Origin: Chlorobiota bacterium
Lineage (GTDB): Bacteria > Bacteroidota > Chlorobiia > Chlorobiales > Chlorobiaceae
Assembly: GCA_016866305.1 (NCBI GenBank)
Contig: VGMX01000002.1
Span: 1-64,000 of the forward strand
Length of the DNA stretch: 64,000 nucleotides
Reading direction: 5' to 3'
Part shown: in pieces, positions 56,878-64,000 of the stretch
Layout of the letters: each line of letters starts with the position of its first letter
How positions within the stretch are numbered: position 1 is the stretch's first letter
Notes under the pieces: model-generated
The model's input: the letters and a program-made list of their open reading frames with translations, nothing else
The model's database searches: none
What the model was told of the DNA's origin: nothing
Program-made: the position numbers and the translations under genes

Positions 56878-57485
56878 ACCGAATCGTGAACGAGATCGAC
56901 AAACTCGAGGCCGGACTTCGTGAACGTCCCGAAGACCGACAGAAGCAGTACGAGCTTGCGCTCTGCTATCTGCAGCATCAGCGGAACAGCCAGGCGCTTG
57001 AACTGCTCGACCGGATGCTCAGCGACCGGAACCGCGACGCAAGGGCTTTTTACGCCAGGGCCGTCGCCTATCTTTCCATGAACGACTACCGCAAAGCCGG
57101 ATGCGATTTTCTCAGGACTATCGCTCTCGACCCGGATTTTCTCGAAGCCTACCGTCATCTCGGTTTCATCCAGTTTACCCTCGGCAAGGAAGAGGCTGCG
57201 CTGAAAACCGTGAGAACCGCTCTGGAAAAGGAGCCCGACGATGCAGCACTGTACTGTGTACTCGGCGATATTCTTCTCGATACCGGAGAACCCGAAAAGG
57301 CCAGGGAGGCTTTCGAGAGGGCGCTCGAACTCGATCCCCTGGGCGCCGAACCGCACTGCAAGCTCGCCATGTACTATGTTTCCAGGGGAGACATGAAGGG
57401 GCTGAAGCGTGAGTATGACATTCTCAAAGATCTCGACGCCGACATGGCCTCGCAGATCGAAACCCTGTTTTTCCAGCCGTTATGA
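56874..57485 (+). CDS. TPR repeat protein
   Basis: A 203-residue soluble helical protein made of about five tetratricopeptide repeats; clear units are DRNRDARAFYARAVAYLSMNDYRKAGCDF, then FLEAYRHLGFIQFTLGKEEAA, and ALYCVLGDILLDTGEPEKAREAFERALELDP (in consecutive pieces). No signal peptide. TPRs bind other proteins. Start ATG 56874 overlaps the ferrochelatase-like stop, and its own stop overlaps the next start as ATGA, so it is translationally coupled on both sides; it may help assemble or localise the neighbouring enzyme. Confidence 0.85.
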   Translation: MNRIVNEIDKLEAGLRERPEDRQKQYELALCYLQHQRNSQALELLDRMLSDRNRDARAFYARAVAYLSMNDYRKAGCDFLRTIALDPDFLEAYRHLGFIQFTLGKEEAALKTVRTALEKEPDDAALYCVLGDILLDTGEPEKAREAFERALELDPLGAEPHCKLAMYYVSRGDMKGLKREYDILKDLDADMASQIETLFFQPL

Positions 57486-57724
57486 AACTGTTCGGTGATC
57501 TTGAAACCCGGAAGCGTGTCATGAAAAAGAGCCTTCCGGTTGTCCTTGCCATAGCGTGGGCACCGATTCTCTGGCTGCTGTTTATGGCCGTTCTCGTGCA
57601 ACCCCTCCTTCAAACCACCGGATCGATGCTGCTTGCGCAGGCGATCGTTCTGCCGCTGACAGCAGGTTCGGTTCTTGCTTTTTTAAGGGTTTTTCGTTCT
57701 TTAAGCGAAAAAATTTACAGATAG
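57482..57724 (+). CDS. Small membrane protein of unknown function
   Basis: An 80-residue protein with two likely membrane helices: about 17-40 (LPVVLAIAWAPILWLLFMAVL) and 48-70 (MLLAQAIVLPLTAGSVLAFL), with positive charges at both ends. I recognise no family. Start ATG 57482 overlaps the TPR stop as ATGA. It ends the four-gene unit; a weak hairpin TCCCG...CGGGA followed by T-rich sequence lies at about 57803-57837. Confidence 0.65.
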   Translation: MKLFGDLETRKRVMKKSLPVVLAIAWAPILWLLFMAVLVQPLLQTTGSMLLAQAIVLPLTAGSVLAFLRVFRSLSEKIYR

Positions 57725-57861
57725 GCCGATTTTTCATTTAACGGATTTATGAAATCCGGCAATTATTGTTAGATTCTCCCGCGTACTTCCGTCCGCAACC
57801 CATCCCGGTTTTTTCGGGGAGCGCGGCGGGTTTTTTTCTGTTCCGGAATGGAATTTTTTTT

Positions 57862-57869
57862 TATATTTG
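57862..57869 (+). promoter_or_regulatory. Candidate promoter -10 for the nuo operon
   Basis: TATATTTG directly after a long T-run, 86 bp before the nuoA ATG. It matches the element at 7006 base for base. A clear -35 is not seen. Confidence 0.4.
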
Positions 57870-57954
57870 GCGCACTTTCAGACAGGGATAGTTAGGGATT
57901 GTTAAAAGTGTAACAGATTTCCTCCCTCCCTGGGATAACCTTAACAGACAGCTC

Positions 57955-58386
57955 ATGGATCAGACGCTGAGTGGTTTCGGAAACGTTTTTGTCTTTCTTG
58001 CGCTCGGTATCGTTTTTGTCGCCGGCGGGTATCTGACAGCCCGCATGCTTCGTCCCAGCAGGCCGAATCCAGCAAAGAACTCCACCTACGAGTGCGGTGA
58101 AGAGGCGGTCGGCAGTGCGTGGGTGAAGTTCAATATCCGGTTTTACGTCGTAGCCCTCATCTTCATCATCTTCGACGTCGAGGTTGTCTTTCTCTACCCC
58201 TGGGCGACCATTTTCAAGCATCTTGGTGAATTCGCGCTTCTGGAGGCGCTCGTGTTTGCCGGGATCCTGATTCTCGGTCTGGTATACGCCTGGGTCAAGG
58301 GTGATCTTGACTGGGTGCGCCCAACTCCCAATATTCCGAAAATGCCTGAACCGCCTTCCGCGAAAACGGGCAGTGAGCGAAGCTGA
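57955..58386 (+). CDS. nuoA: NADH dehydrogenase-like complex I subunit A
   Basis: A membrane subunit of the NDH-1 proton pump, 143 residues, three helices. Family features are [18 protein letters not shown], with the loop Cys that changes exposure during turnover, and [22 protein letters not shown] with conserved acidic residues. Start ATG 57955. It begins the operon nuoABCDHIJKL. The next gene follows after 26 bp. Confidence 0.95.
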   Translation: MDQTLSGFGNVFVFLALGIVFVAGGYLTARMLRPSRPNPAKNSTYECGEEAVGSAWVKFNIRFYVVALIFIIFDVEVVFLYPWATIFKHLGEFALLEALVFAGILILGLVYAWVKGDLDWVRPTPNIPKMPEPPSAKTGSERS

Positions 58387-58412
58387 ATTTCCAATACCTG
58401 AATTTACCTGTT

Positions 58413-58982
58413 ATGGGCTTACTTGATGCCGGTATATCGAAGCATAATGTGCTGGTGACCTCCGTGGACAATGTCCTGAACTGGGCGCGGCTCTCTTCGC
58501 TCTGGCCGATGGGTTTCGGACTGGCGTGTTGCGCCATTGAGATGATGGCCACCAACGCCTCCAACTACGATCTGGAGCGTTTCGGCATTTTTCCTCGTTC
58601 GTCGCCCCGCCAGTCCGATCTCATGATCGTGGCGGGAACCGTGACCATGAAGATGGCCGAACGGGTCGTCAGGCTTTACGAGCAGATGCCCGAGCCCCGT
58701 TACGTGCTTTCCATGGGGAGCTGTTCAAACTGCGGAGGTCCTTACTGGGAGCATGGCTATCATGTGCTCAAGGGTGTTGACCGTGTTATTCCGGTGGATG
58801 TGTACGTTCCGGGATGTCCTCCCAGGCCCGAATCGCTCATCGGCGGGCTCATGAAAATCCAGGAGCTTATCCGCATGGAGCAGATCGGTCTTTCACGGGC
58901 TGACGCCCTGAAAAAGCTTGCTGAACAGAGCATTGACCCACAGGCGGCTATCGAAAGGGATCGTCAGGTCGTCAGGGTGTAA
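58413..58982 (+). CDS. nuoB: Complex I subunit B (N2 iron-sulfur)
   Basis: A 189-residue peripheral subunit that holds the N2 [4Fe-4S] cluster beside the quinone site. Ligand cysteines are visible: the tandem Cys39-Cys40 in [10 protein letters not shown], one in [11 protein letters not shown] and one in [14 protein letters not shown] 58413. The C-terminal tail (about 160-189) is charged. The complex is likely fed by ferredoxin, because the NADH-module genes are missing from this operon. Confidence 0.95.
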   Translation: MGLLDAGISKHNVLVTSVDNVLNWARLSSLWPMGFGLACCAIEMMATNASNYDLERFGIFPRSSPRQSDLMIVAGTVTMKMAERVVRLYEQMPEPRYVLSMGSCSNCGGPYWEHGYHVLKGVDRVIPVDVYVPGCPPRPESLIGGLMKIQELIRMEQIGLSRADALKKLAEQSIDPQAAIERDRQVVRV

Positions 58983-59006
58983 CAATTAAGTAAAGAGCAG
59001 AGGATC

Positions 59007-59534
59007 ATGTCAGAAATGCAGGAAGGCAGGACCTTGCCGCAGTCGGTACAGGAGAGTGCGGCGGCATACGGGATTATACGCGAGGCGTTCGGCAGCGCGG
59101 TTTCGGATTTCGACGCCAATGAAACCATGCCGTTTTTCGAGGTACTCGAAACGGAGCGGTGGCAGGAGATCGCGCTGTTCATGCGAGATCATCCGAAACT
59201 GAGGTTCAACTATATGGCCTGTCTTTCCGGCGTCGATTATCCGGCTGAGGAGAAGCTCGGCATTGTCTGCAATCTTGAATCGCTCGGAGAGTTCGGCCAC
59301 AGGATAGCGGTCAAGGTGAAGTGTGCAAGGGATGGGGGTTCCATTCCGACGGCGGCATATGTGTGGCATACGGCGAACTGGCATGAGCGCGAAGCGTACG
59401 ACATGTTCGGCATGCAGTTTGCAGGTCATCCGGATCTGCGCAGGATTCTGTGCCCGGAAGACTGGGAAGGGTATCCGCTCCGCAAGGACTACGCGGTGCA
59501 GGAGAGCTATCACGGGATCAAGGTGCCGTATTAA
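59007..59534 (+). CDS. nuoC: Complex I subunit C
   Basis: A 175-residue peripheral-arm subunit (30-kDa family). The conserved C-terminal part is WHTANWHEREAYDMFGMQFAGHPDLRRILCPEDWEGYPLRKDY. It is separate from nuoD, not fused. ATG 59007 follows AGAGGATC, a fair Shine-Dalgarno. The N-terminal 30 residues are variable. Confidence 0.93.
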   Translation: MSEMQEGRTLPQSVQESAAAYGIIREAFGSAVSDFDANETMPFFEVLETERWQEIALFMRDHPKLRFNYMACLSGVDYPAEEKLGIVCNLESLGEFGHRIAVKVKCARDGGSIPTAAYVWHTANWHEREAYDMFGMQFAGHPDLRRILCPEDWEGYPLRKDYAVQESYHGIKVPY

Positions 59535-59566
59535 CGAGGTTTCAACAGCAATAAAGCAGCGCAAGT

Positions 59567-60769
59567 ATGCAGGAATTAGAAGTAGCCGGACAGGGCTCGG
59601 TAAGAGTATCCCGCAAAGACAATGACGTTGTGGTCATCGAAAAGGACCTCACGACCGAGGAGATGCTTCTGAGCATGGGTCCGCAGCATCCATCGACCCA
59701 CGGTGTGCTCAAGCTCGAATGCATGACCGACGGCGAGGTGGTTACCTCGGCGGAACCGTATCTTGGTTATCTGCACCGCTGTTTCGAGAAGCACTGTGAA
59801 ATGGTGGATTATCCCGGCATCGTGCCGTACACCGACCGCATGGACTATCTTGCCGGCATGAACAACGAATGGGCCTACTGCATCGCCGTCGAAAAGCTGC
59901 TCGATATCGAGATTCCCCGCAGAGTGGAGTTCATCAGGGTGATCGTTTCGGAACTGAACCGCATCGCCTCGCATCTGGTTGCCATCGGCACCTATGCCAT
60001 CGATCTCGGTGCATTCACTCCGTTTCTTTTCTGCTTCCGAGACCGCGAGCACATTCTCAGCCTGCTGGAATGGGCTTCGGGATCACGCATGCTCTATAAC
60101 TATATCTGGATCGGGGGCCTCTCTTTCGATGTTCCGGCCGATTTTCCCAAGCGGCTCAAGGAGTTCGTCGATTACTTCCGACCGAAAGCCGTCGAGCTTT
60201 ACAGGCTGCTGACCGAAAACGAGATTTTCGTCAAACGCACCAAGGGAATCGGCATTATGCCCGCTGATGTGGCCATCAACTACGGCTGGTCGGGTCCCAT
60301 GCTGCGCGGTTCCGGCGTCCAGTGGGATCTTCGCCGCAACGATCCCTACTCGGTCTATCCCGAACTTGATTTCAAGGTGCCGGTGCCCGACGGCAAGTTT
60401 TCCGTTGTGGGAGACTGTCTGTCGCGCCATCTGGTGCGTGCGCTCGAGATGGAGGAGAGTCTCAATATCATCGAGCAGTGCATTTCGAAAATGCCCGGAA
60501 GCGAAGGGTTCGATGCGAGAGCCGCCGTACCGAAGAGGGTTCGTCCGAAAGCCGGCGAAGTGTACGGAAGGGCCGAGAACCCCCGCGGCGAACTCGGTTT
60601 CTACATCCAGAGCGACGGAAAATCCACCAAGCCGTTGCGCTGCAAGGCCCGTTCTTCCTGTTTTGTCAATCTTTCCGCCATGAAGGATCTGTCGAAAGGT
60701 CAGCTCATTCCCGATCTTGTAGCCATTATCGGCAGCATCGATATCGTTCTCGGGGAGGTTGACCGATGA
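59567..60769 (+). CDS. nuoD: Complex I subunit D
   Basis: A 400-residue subunit (49-kDa family) that forms the quinone-binding cavity with NuoB. Features are [15 protein letters not shown] with the quinone-binding His, [28 protein letters not shown], and the C-terminal [15 protein letters not shown] 59567. Its end overlaps the nuoH start by 4 bp (ATGA), so in this operon nuoD passes straight to nuoH with no nuoE, nuoF or nuoG. Confidence 0.95.
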   Translation: MQELEVAGQGSVRVSRKDNDVVVIEKDLTTEEMLLSMGPQHPSTHGVLKLECMTDGEVVTSAEPYLGYLHRCFEKHCEMVDYPGIVPYTDRMDYLAGMNNEWAYCIAVEKLLDIEIPRRVEFIRVIVSELNRIASHLVAIGTYAIDLGAFTPFLFCFRDREHILSLLEWASGSRMLYNYIWIGGLSFDVPADFPKRLKEFVDYFRPKAVELYRLLTENEIFVKRTKGIGIMPADVAINYGWSGPMLRGSGVQWDLRRNDPYSVYPELDFKVPVPDGKFSVVGDCLSRHLVRALEMEESLNIIEQCISKMPGSEGFDARAAVPKRVRPKAGEVYGRAENPRGELGFYIQSDGKSTKPLRCKARSSCFVNLSAMKDLSKGQLIPDLVAIIGSIDIVLGEVDR

Positions 60770-61884
60770 GTGTTTCCGCCATACCGCAAATCAGTCTGCC
60801 GTTTCTTATGGGTAACAGTCTCAACGCCTGGTCGGATGCGCTCGCCGGGCTTACCATATCGTGGTTTCCGCTCGGTCTGGTCATTATCGCCGCAATACCG
60901 CTTGTGTTCATAGCCCTGTACGCCCTGACCTACGGTGTGTACGGCGAGCGCAAGATATCGGCCTTCATGCAGGACCGGCTTGGTCCCATGGAGGTTGGCA
61001 AATGGGGTATCCTGCAGACACTCGCCGACATTCTCAAGCTGCTGCAGAAAGAGGATATCGTGCCGGCTTCCGCCGACAAGTTCCTGTTCGTGGTCGGTCC
61101 CGGCATCCTGTTCGTGGGCTCGTTCCTCGCCTTCGCCGTGCTGCCTTTTAGTCCGGCATTCATCGGCGCAAGTCTCAACGTCGGTCTTTTCTACGCGATC
61201 GGCATCGTGGCCATCGAGGTCGTGGGTATTCTTGCCGCAGGCTGGGGTTCGAACAACAAGTGGTCGCTCTACGGCGCAGTGCGCAGCGTGGCCCAGATCG
61301 TGAGCTACGAGATTCCGGCATCCATCGCCCTGCTCTGCGGAGCCATGATGGCCGGTACGCTCGACATGCAGCAGATCAACCTGCACCAGTCCGGTCCTTA
61401 CGGGTTCGCGCATTTCTACCTCTTTCAGTCGCCGATCGCCTGGCTTCCTTTCCTGATCTATTTCATCGCCTCGCTTGCCGAAACCAACCGCGCACCTTTC
61501 GACATTCCCGAAGCCGAGTCCGAGCTGGTAGCAGGCTACTTCACCGAGTATACCGGCATGAAGTTCGCCGTGATCTTCCTTGCGGAGTACGGCAGCATGT
61601 TCATGGTATCGGCCATTCTTGCGATTGTTTTTCTCGGAGGGTGGAACTCTCCGCTTCCGAATCTCGGAGCCCTTGCCCTGTATGACTGGACGAGCGGTCC
61701 GGTCTGGGGTGCGTTCTGGATCATCAGCAAAGGGTTCTTCTTCATTTTCGTGCAGATGTGGCTGCGCTGGACGCTGCCGAGACTGAGGGTAGACCAGCTC
61801 ATGTACCTCTGCTGGAAGGTTCTCACCCCGTTCGCCTTCATCGCCTTCGTGCTGACGGCGATCTGGGAAATTTATGTACCGTAA
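60766..61884 (+). CDS. nuoH: Complex I subunit H
   Basis: A 372-residue membrane subunit of about eight helices that links the quinone site to the proton channels. Motifs: [20 protein letters not shown] near residues 60-80, the acidic loop [20 protein letters not shown], and the C-terminal [20 protein letters not shown]. The N terminus is a little longer than usual. It overlaps nuoD by 4 bp. Confidence 0.95.
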   Translation: MSVSAIPQISLPFLMGNSLNAWSDALAGLTISWFPLGLVIIAAIPLVFIALYALTYGVYGERKISAFMQDRLGPMEVGKWGILQTLADILKLLQKEDIVPASADKFLFVVGPGILFVGSFLAFAVLPFSPAFIGASLNVGLFYAIGIVAIEVVGILAAGWGSNNKWSLYGAVRSVAQIVSYEIPASIALLCGAMMAGTLDMQQINLHQSGPYGFAHFYLFQSPIAWLPFLIYFIASLAETNRAPFDIPEAESELVAGYFTEYTGMKFAVIFLAEYGSMFMVSAILAIVFLGGWNSPLPNLGALALYDWTSGPVWGAFWIISKGFFFIFVQMWLRWTLPRLRVDQLMYLCWKVLTPFAFIAFVLTAIWEIYVP

Positions 61885-61927
61885 CTGTAGCTGTCCTTTA
61901 CAGGCAAGTAATGACTGAACGAAGACT

Positions 61928-62560
61928 ATGAGTGAGTATTTCAACAATATCAAGACCGGCGCGGTAACGATTGCTACCGGCATGGGCATCACCCTGAAGC
62001 ATTTCTTCAATGCCGTCAAGCGCAAGGGCGATGCCGGTATTGATGATGCCGACTACTTCAGGCAGGTTGACGGACTCTGCACCCTGCAGTATCCGCGCGA
62101 GGCCATACCGACCCCGGTCAACGGACGGTACCGCCTGCACAACAATATCGAGGATTGCATCGGGTGCGGCCAGTGTGTGCGGGCATGTCCCATCAGTTGC
62201 ATCAGCATGGAAACCATCAAGGTGACTCCCGACGATCTGGCCGTGTGCGGCAAGACTTCGGACGGACAGCAGAAAAAATTCTGGGTTCCGGTGTTCGATA
62301 TCGACGTGGCGAAGTGCATGACCTGCGGCATCTGTGTTTCGGTTTGTCCTACGGAGTGTCTCGTGCACACCCCGGTCAGCGATTTTTCCGAGTTCGACCG
62401 CTCGAACATGATCTACCATTTCGGGAATCTTACCCGGCTGGAAGCCGAGGCCAAACAGCGCAAGCTTGCCGAGGTGCAGGCCCAGGCGGCAAAGGAAAAA
62501 CAGGCGGCAGCCGCCAAAGCTGCAACCGATAAAGCCCAGGCGGAGAACAGCGGCCAGTAA
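61928..62560 (+). CDS. nuoI: Complex I subunit I (two 4Fe-4S clusters)
   Basis: A 210-residue ferredoxin-like subunit. The two cluster motifs are CIGCGQCVRACP (Cys77, 80, 83, 87) and CMTCGICVSVCP (Cys130, 133, 136, 140). The last 40 residues are an Ala/Gln/Lys-rich helix (AEAKQRKLAEVQAQAAKEKQ) beyond the usual domain, so this NuoI is longer than most; the tail may help dock a ferredoxin donor. ATG 61928. Confidence 0.94.
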   Translation: MSEYFNNIKTGAVTIATGMGITLKHFFNAVKRKGDAGIDDADYFRQVDGLCTLQYPREAIPTPVNGRYRLHNNIEDCIGCGQCVRACPISCISMETIKVTPDDLAVCGKTSDGQQKKFWVPVFDIDVAKCMTCGICVSVCPTECLVHTPVSDFSEFDRSNMIYHFGNLTRLEAEAKQRKLAEVQAQAAKEKQAAAAKAATDKAQAENSGQ

Positions 62561-62590
62561 GTGATTATGAAACAAAAAGCGCTATAACCC

Positions 62591-63112
62591 ATGAGTAACG
62601 CGACCTACATCAGCATCTTCTATATTTTCGCCGCCATCACGGTGTTTTCCGCGGCATTCGTGGTGTTTTCGAAAAACGTGATCTATTCGGCTTTCGCCCT
62701 GCTCTTCACCTTTTTCGGCACAGCTGCACTCTATGTGTTTCTCAGTGCCGATTTCATAGCAGTGACCCAGGTCGTGGTCTATGTGGGCGGTATTCTCGTG
62801 CTGCTGCTTTTCGGTGTGATGTTCACCAACAGCATCATGCAGACCGAACTGAAAACCGATGTGCTGCACGTGGTGCCCGGCACCCTGCTGCTTGTCGCGA
62901 CGGTCGGCGGCATGCTTTTCACCTTTTACACCACCGCCTCATGGAAACCCTCCGATGAACAGCTTCAGGGGAGCGTGGTTGAGCGCATCGGGTTCGAAAC
63001 CATGTCACGCTATGTCCTGCCGTTCGAAATGGCGTCGATCCTGTTGCTTGCAGTCCTGCTCGGAGCGGCGTTTCTTGCCCGGTTTGACAAAGTCAGCAAT
63101 AACGAACAATAA
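62591..63112 (+). CDS. nuoJ: Complex I subunit J
   Basis: A 173-residue membrane subunit of five helices. The family block ALLFTFFGTAALYVFLSADFIAVTQVVVYVGGILVLLLFGVM contains the conserved Tyr-Val-Gly-Gly of the pi-bulge helix. ATG 62591; it ends 12 bp before nuoK. Confidence 0.94.
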   Translation: MSNATYISIFYIFAAITVFSAAFVVFSKNVIYSAFALLFTFFGTAALYVFLSADFIAVTQVVVYVGGILVLLLFGVMFTNSIMQTELKTDVLHVVPGTLLLVATVGGMLFTFYTTASWKPSDEQLQGSVVERIGFETMSRYVLPFEMASILLLAVLLGAAFLARFDKVSNNEQ

Positions 63113-63124
63113 GCCATCTGTTTC

Positions 63125-63442
63125 ATGGAACTGCTTACGAACATAGGTCTGAATCACTATCTGACGATATCGGCACTCCTTTTCGGTTTCGGGCTTTTTG
63201 CGGTCATGACCCGCAGGAACGCTATCGTGATTCTCATGGGTGTCGAACTCATTCTCAATGCCGCCAACATCAACTTCCTTGCGTTCTCGAAATACAGCGG
63301 AGGCATGGAGGGCGTGATGTTCAGTCTGTTCATCATTGTGCTTGCCGCTGCCGAGGCGGCCATCGCCCTCGCCATCGTCATCAACATCTATAAAATCTTC
63401 AGGAGTGTCGATGTCTCAAGCATCGATACCATGAAGGAGTGA
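63125..63442 (+). CDS. nuoK: Complex I subunit K
   Basis: A 105-residue, three-helix proton-channel subunit. It has MGVELILNAANINFLAF with the essential Glu and VLAAAEAAIALAIVINIYK with the second conserved Glu. ATG 63125. It precedes nuoL by 49 bp. Confidence 0.95.
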   Translation: MELLTNIGLNHYLTISALLFGFGLFAVMTRRNAIVILMGVELILNAANINFLAFSKYSGGMEGVMFSLFIIVLAAAEAAIALAIVINIYKIFRSVDVSSIDTMKE

Positions 63443-63491
63443 CCGGGACCGAGAGAGATCAGTTTCATTATTTCCTGAAAACCGAAAGAAC

Positions 63492-64000
63492 ATGCACAGT
63501 TTAATCCAGTTATCAATAGCCGTTCTGCTTCTGCCGCTGCTCTCGTTTGTTATTCTCATTTTTTTCAACAAACGGCTGCCGAGAAGGGGTGATTTTGTCG
63601 GTGTCGGCATTCTCGGCACGACATTCGCGCTATCGTTCTACATTTTCTGGAGTGTTGTGGTTCAGGCTTACGATCCGGCTTTCAGGGTAGCCTGGGATTT
63701 CACATGGATCGATTTCGGCAACGTGCCGGGTGTCGGGCCCCTGGAGATCAGGATGGGTATCGTGATCGACAACCTTACGGCGATCATGCTGGCCATGGTA
63801 ACCCTGATCAGCTTTCTGGTGCATCTGTACTCGACAGGCTACATGTCCGGCGACCCGCGTTACGGAAGATTTTTCGCCTTTCTCGGCATCTTCACCTTCT
63901 CGATGCTCGGCATTGTGCTTGCCGACAACCTGTTCGCTATCTATATTTTCTGGGAACTTGTAGGCCTCTCTTCCTATCTGCTCATCGGTTTCTACTTTGA
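63492..64000 (+). CDS. nuoL: Complex I subunit L, 3'-truncated by window edge
   Basis: The first 169 codons of the antiporter-like NuoL. Features: several hydrophobic helices from residue 5, DNLTAIMLAMVTLISFLVHLYSTGYMSGDPRYGRFF, and FAIYIFWELVGLSSYLLIGF with the conserved Glu of the proton path. The rest (about 450 residues) lies outside the window. nuoM and nuoN are expected to follow. Confidence 0.95.
   Translation, partial: MHSLIQLSIAVLLLPLLSFVILIFFNKRLPRRGDFVGVGILGTTFALSFYIFWSVVVQAYDPAFRVAWDFTWIDFGNVPGVGPLEIRMGIVIDNLTAIMLAMVTLISFLVHLYSTGYMSGDPRYGRFFAFLGIFTFSMLGIVLADNLFAIYIFWELVGLSSYLLIGFYF

Overview
The window looks like chromosomal DNA of a green sulfur bacterium (Chlorobiaceae). This rests on the gene set, not on a marker gene: a complex I operon in which nuoD runs straight into nuoH with no nuoE, nuoF or nuoG, two unrelated fumarases, a biotin-dependent sodium-pumping decarboxylase, and promoters ending in TATATTTG or TATATTG. 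Base composition is GC-rich except for a few AT-rich patches. Many genes lack a strong Shine-Dalgarno site, so several starts are judgement calls.

Layout. 1-5 kb: the edge of prfC, a sodium:alanine/glycine symporter, an AT-rich orphan ORF, pyrophosphatase and a PPK2 polyphosphate kinase. 5-9 kb: class II fumarase, a 600-bp gene-free stretch with tandem DnaA boxes, then a KdsC-like phosphatase and a short NeuB-like synthase. 9-20 kb: htpG, a ferritin-like/VIT1 iron exporter, a two-domain kinase, UspA, class I fumarase, the oadGAB pump and a zinc-ribbon/LRR protein. 20-29 kb: a GH65 phosphorylase with a GT4 glycosyltransferase, dnaE, trxA and trxB. 29.6-33.2 kb: a large lipase-like/M17-N-like/CHAT fusion with a small downstream ORF. 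This is the most unusual locus here and a plausible caspase-like effector. 33-42 kb: trmH, a phosphoesterase, a HAD phosphatase, a doubly frameshifted methyltransferase, a thioesterase, rqcH, comEB-ribD, a DoxX protein and a frameshifted ABC ATPase. 42-47.5 kb: an L,D-transpeptidase followed by a scar of gene fragments, a serine hydrolase, an acrylyl-CoA-reductase-like enzyme, a ChaN-like protein and Tpx. 47.8-55 kb: GH13, ribE, rarA, tolC, a methyltransferase, a HIT protein and two tRNA-Leu genes. 55-64 kb: a tightly overlapped PAP2-like/ferrochelatase/TPR/small-membrane-protein cluster, then nuoABCDHIJK and the start of nuoL.

How the genes connect. Fumarases, the oxaloacetate decarboxylase pump and NDH-1 fit a reductive-TCA, ferredoxin-centred anaerobe that couples C4-acid chemistry to Na+/H+ gradients. 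TrxA/TrxB, Tpx, HtpG, UspA and the iron exporter form a redox/stress set. Domain assignments are from motifs read by eye; no database search was run.
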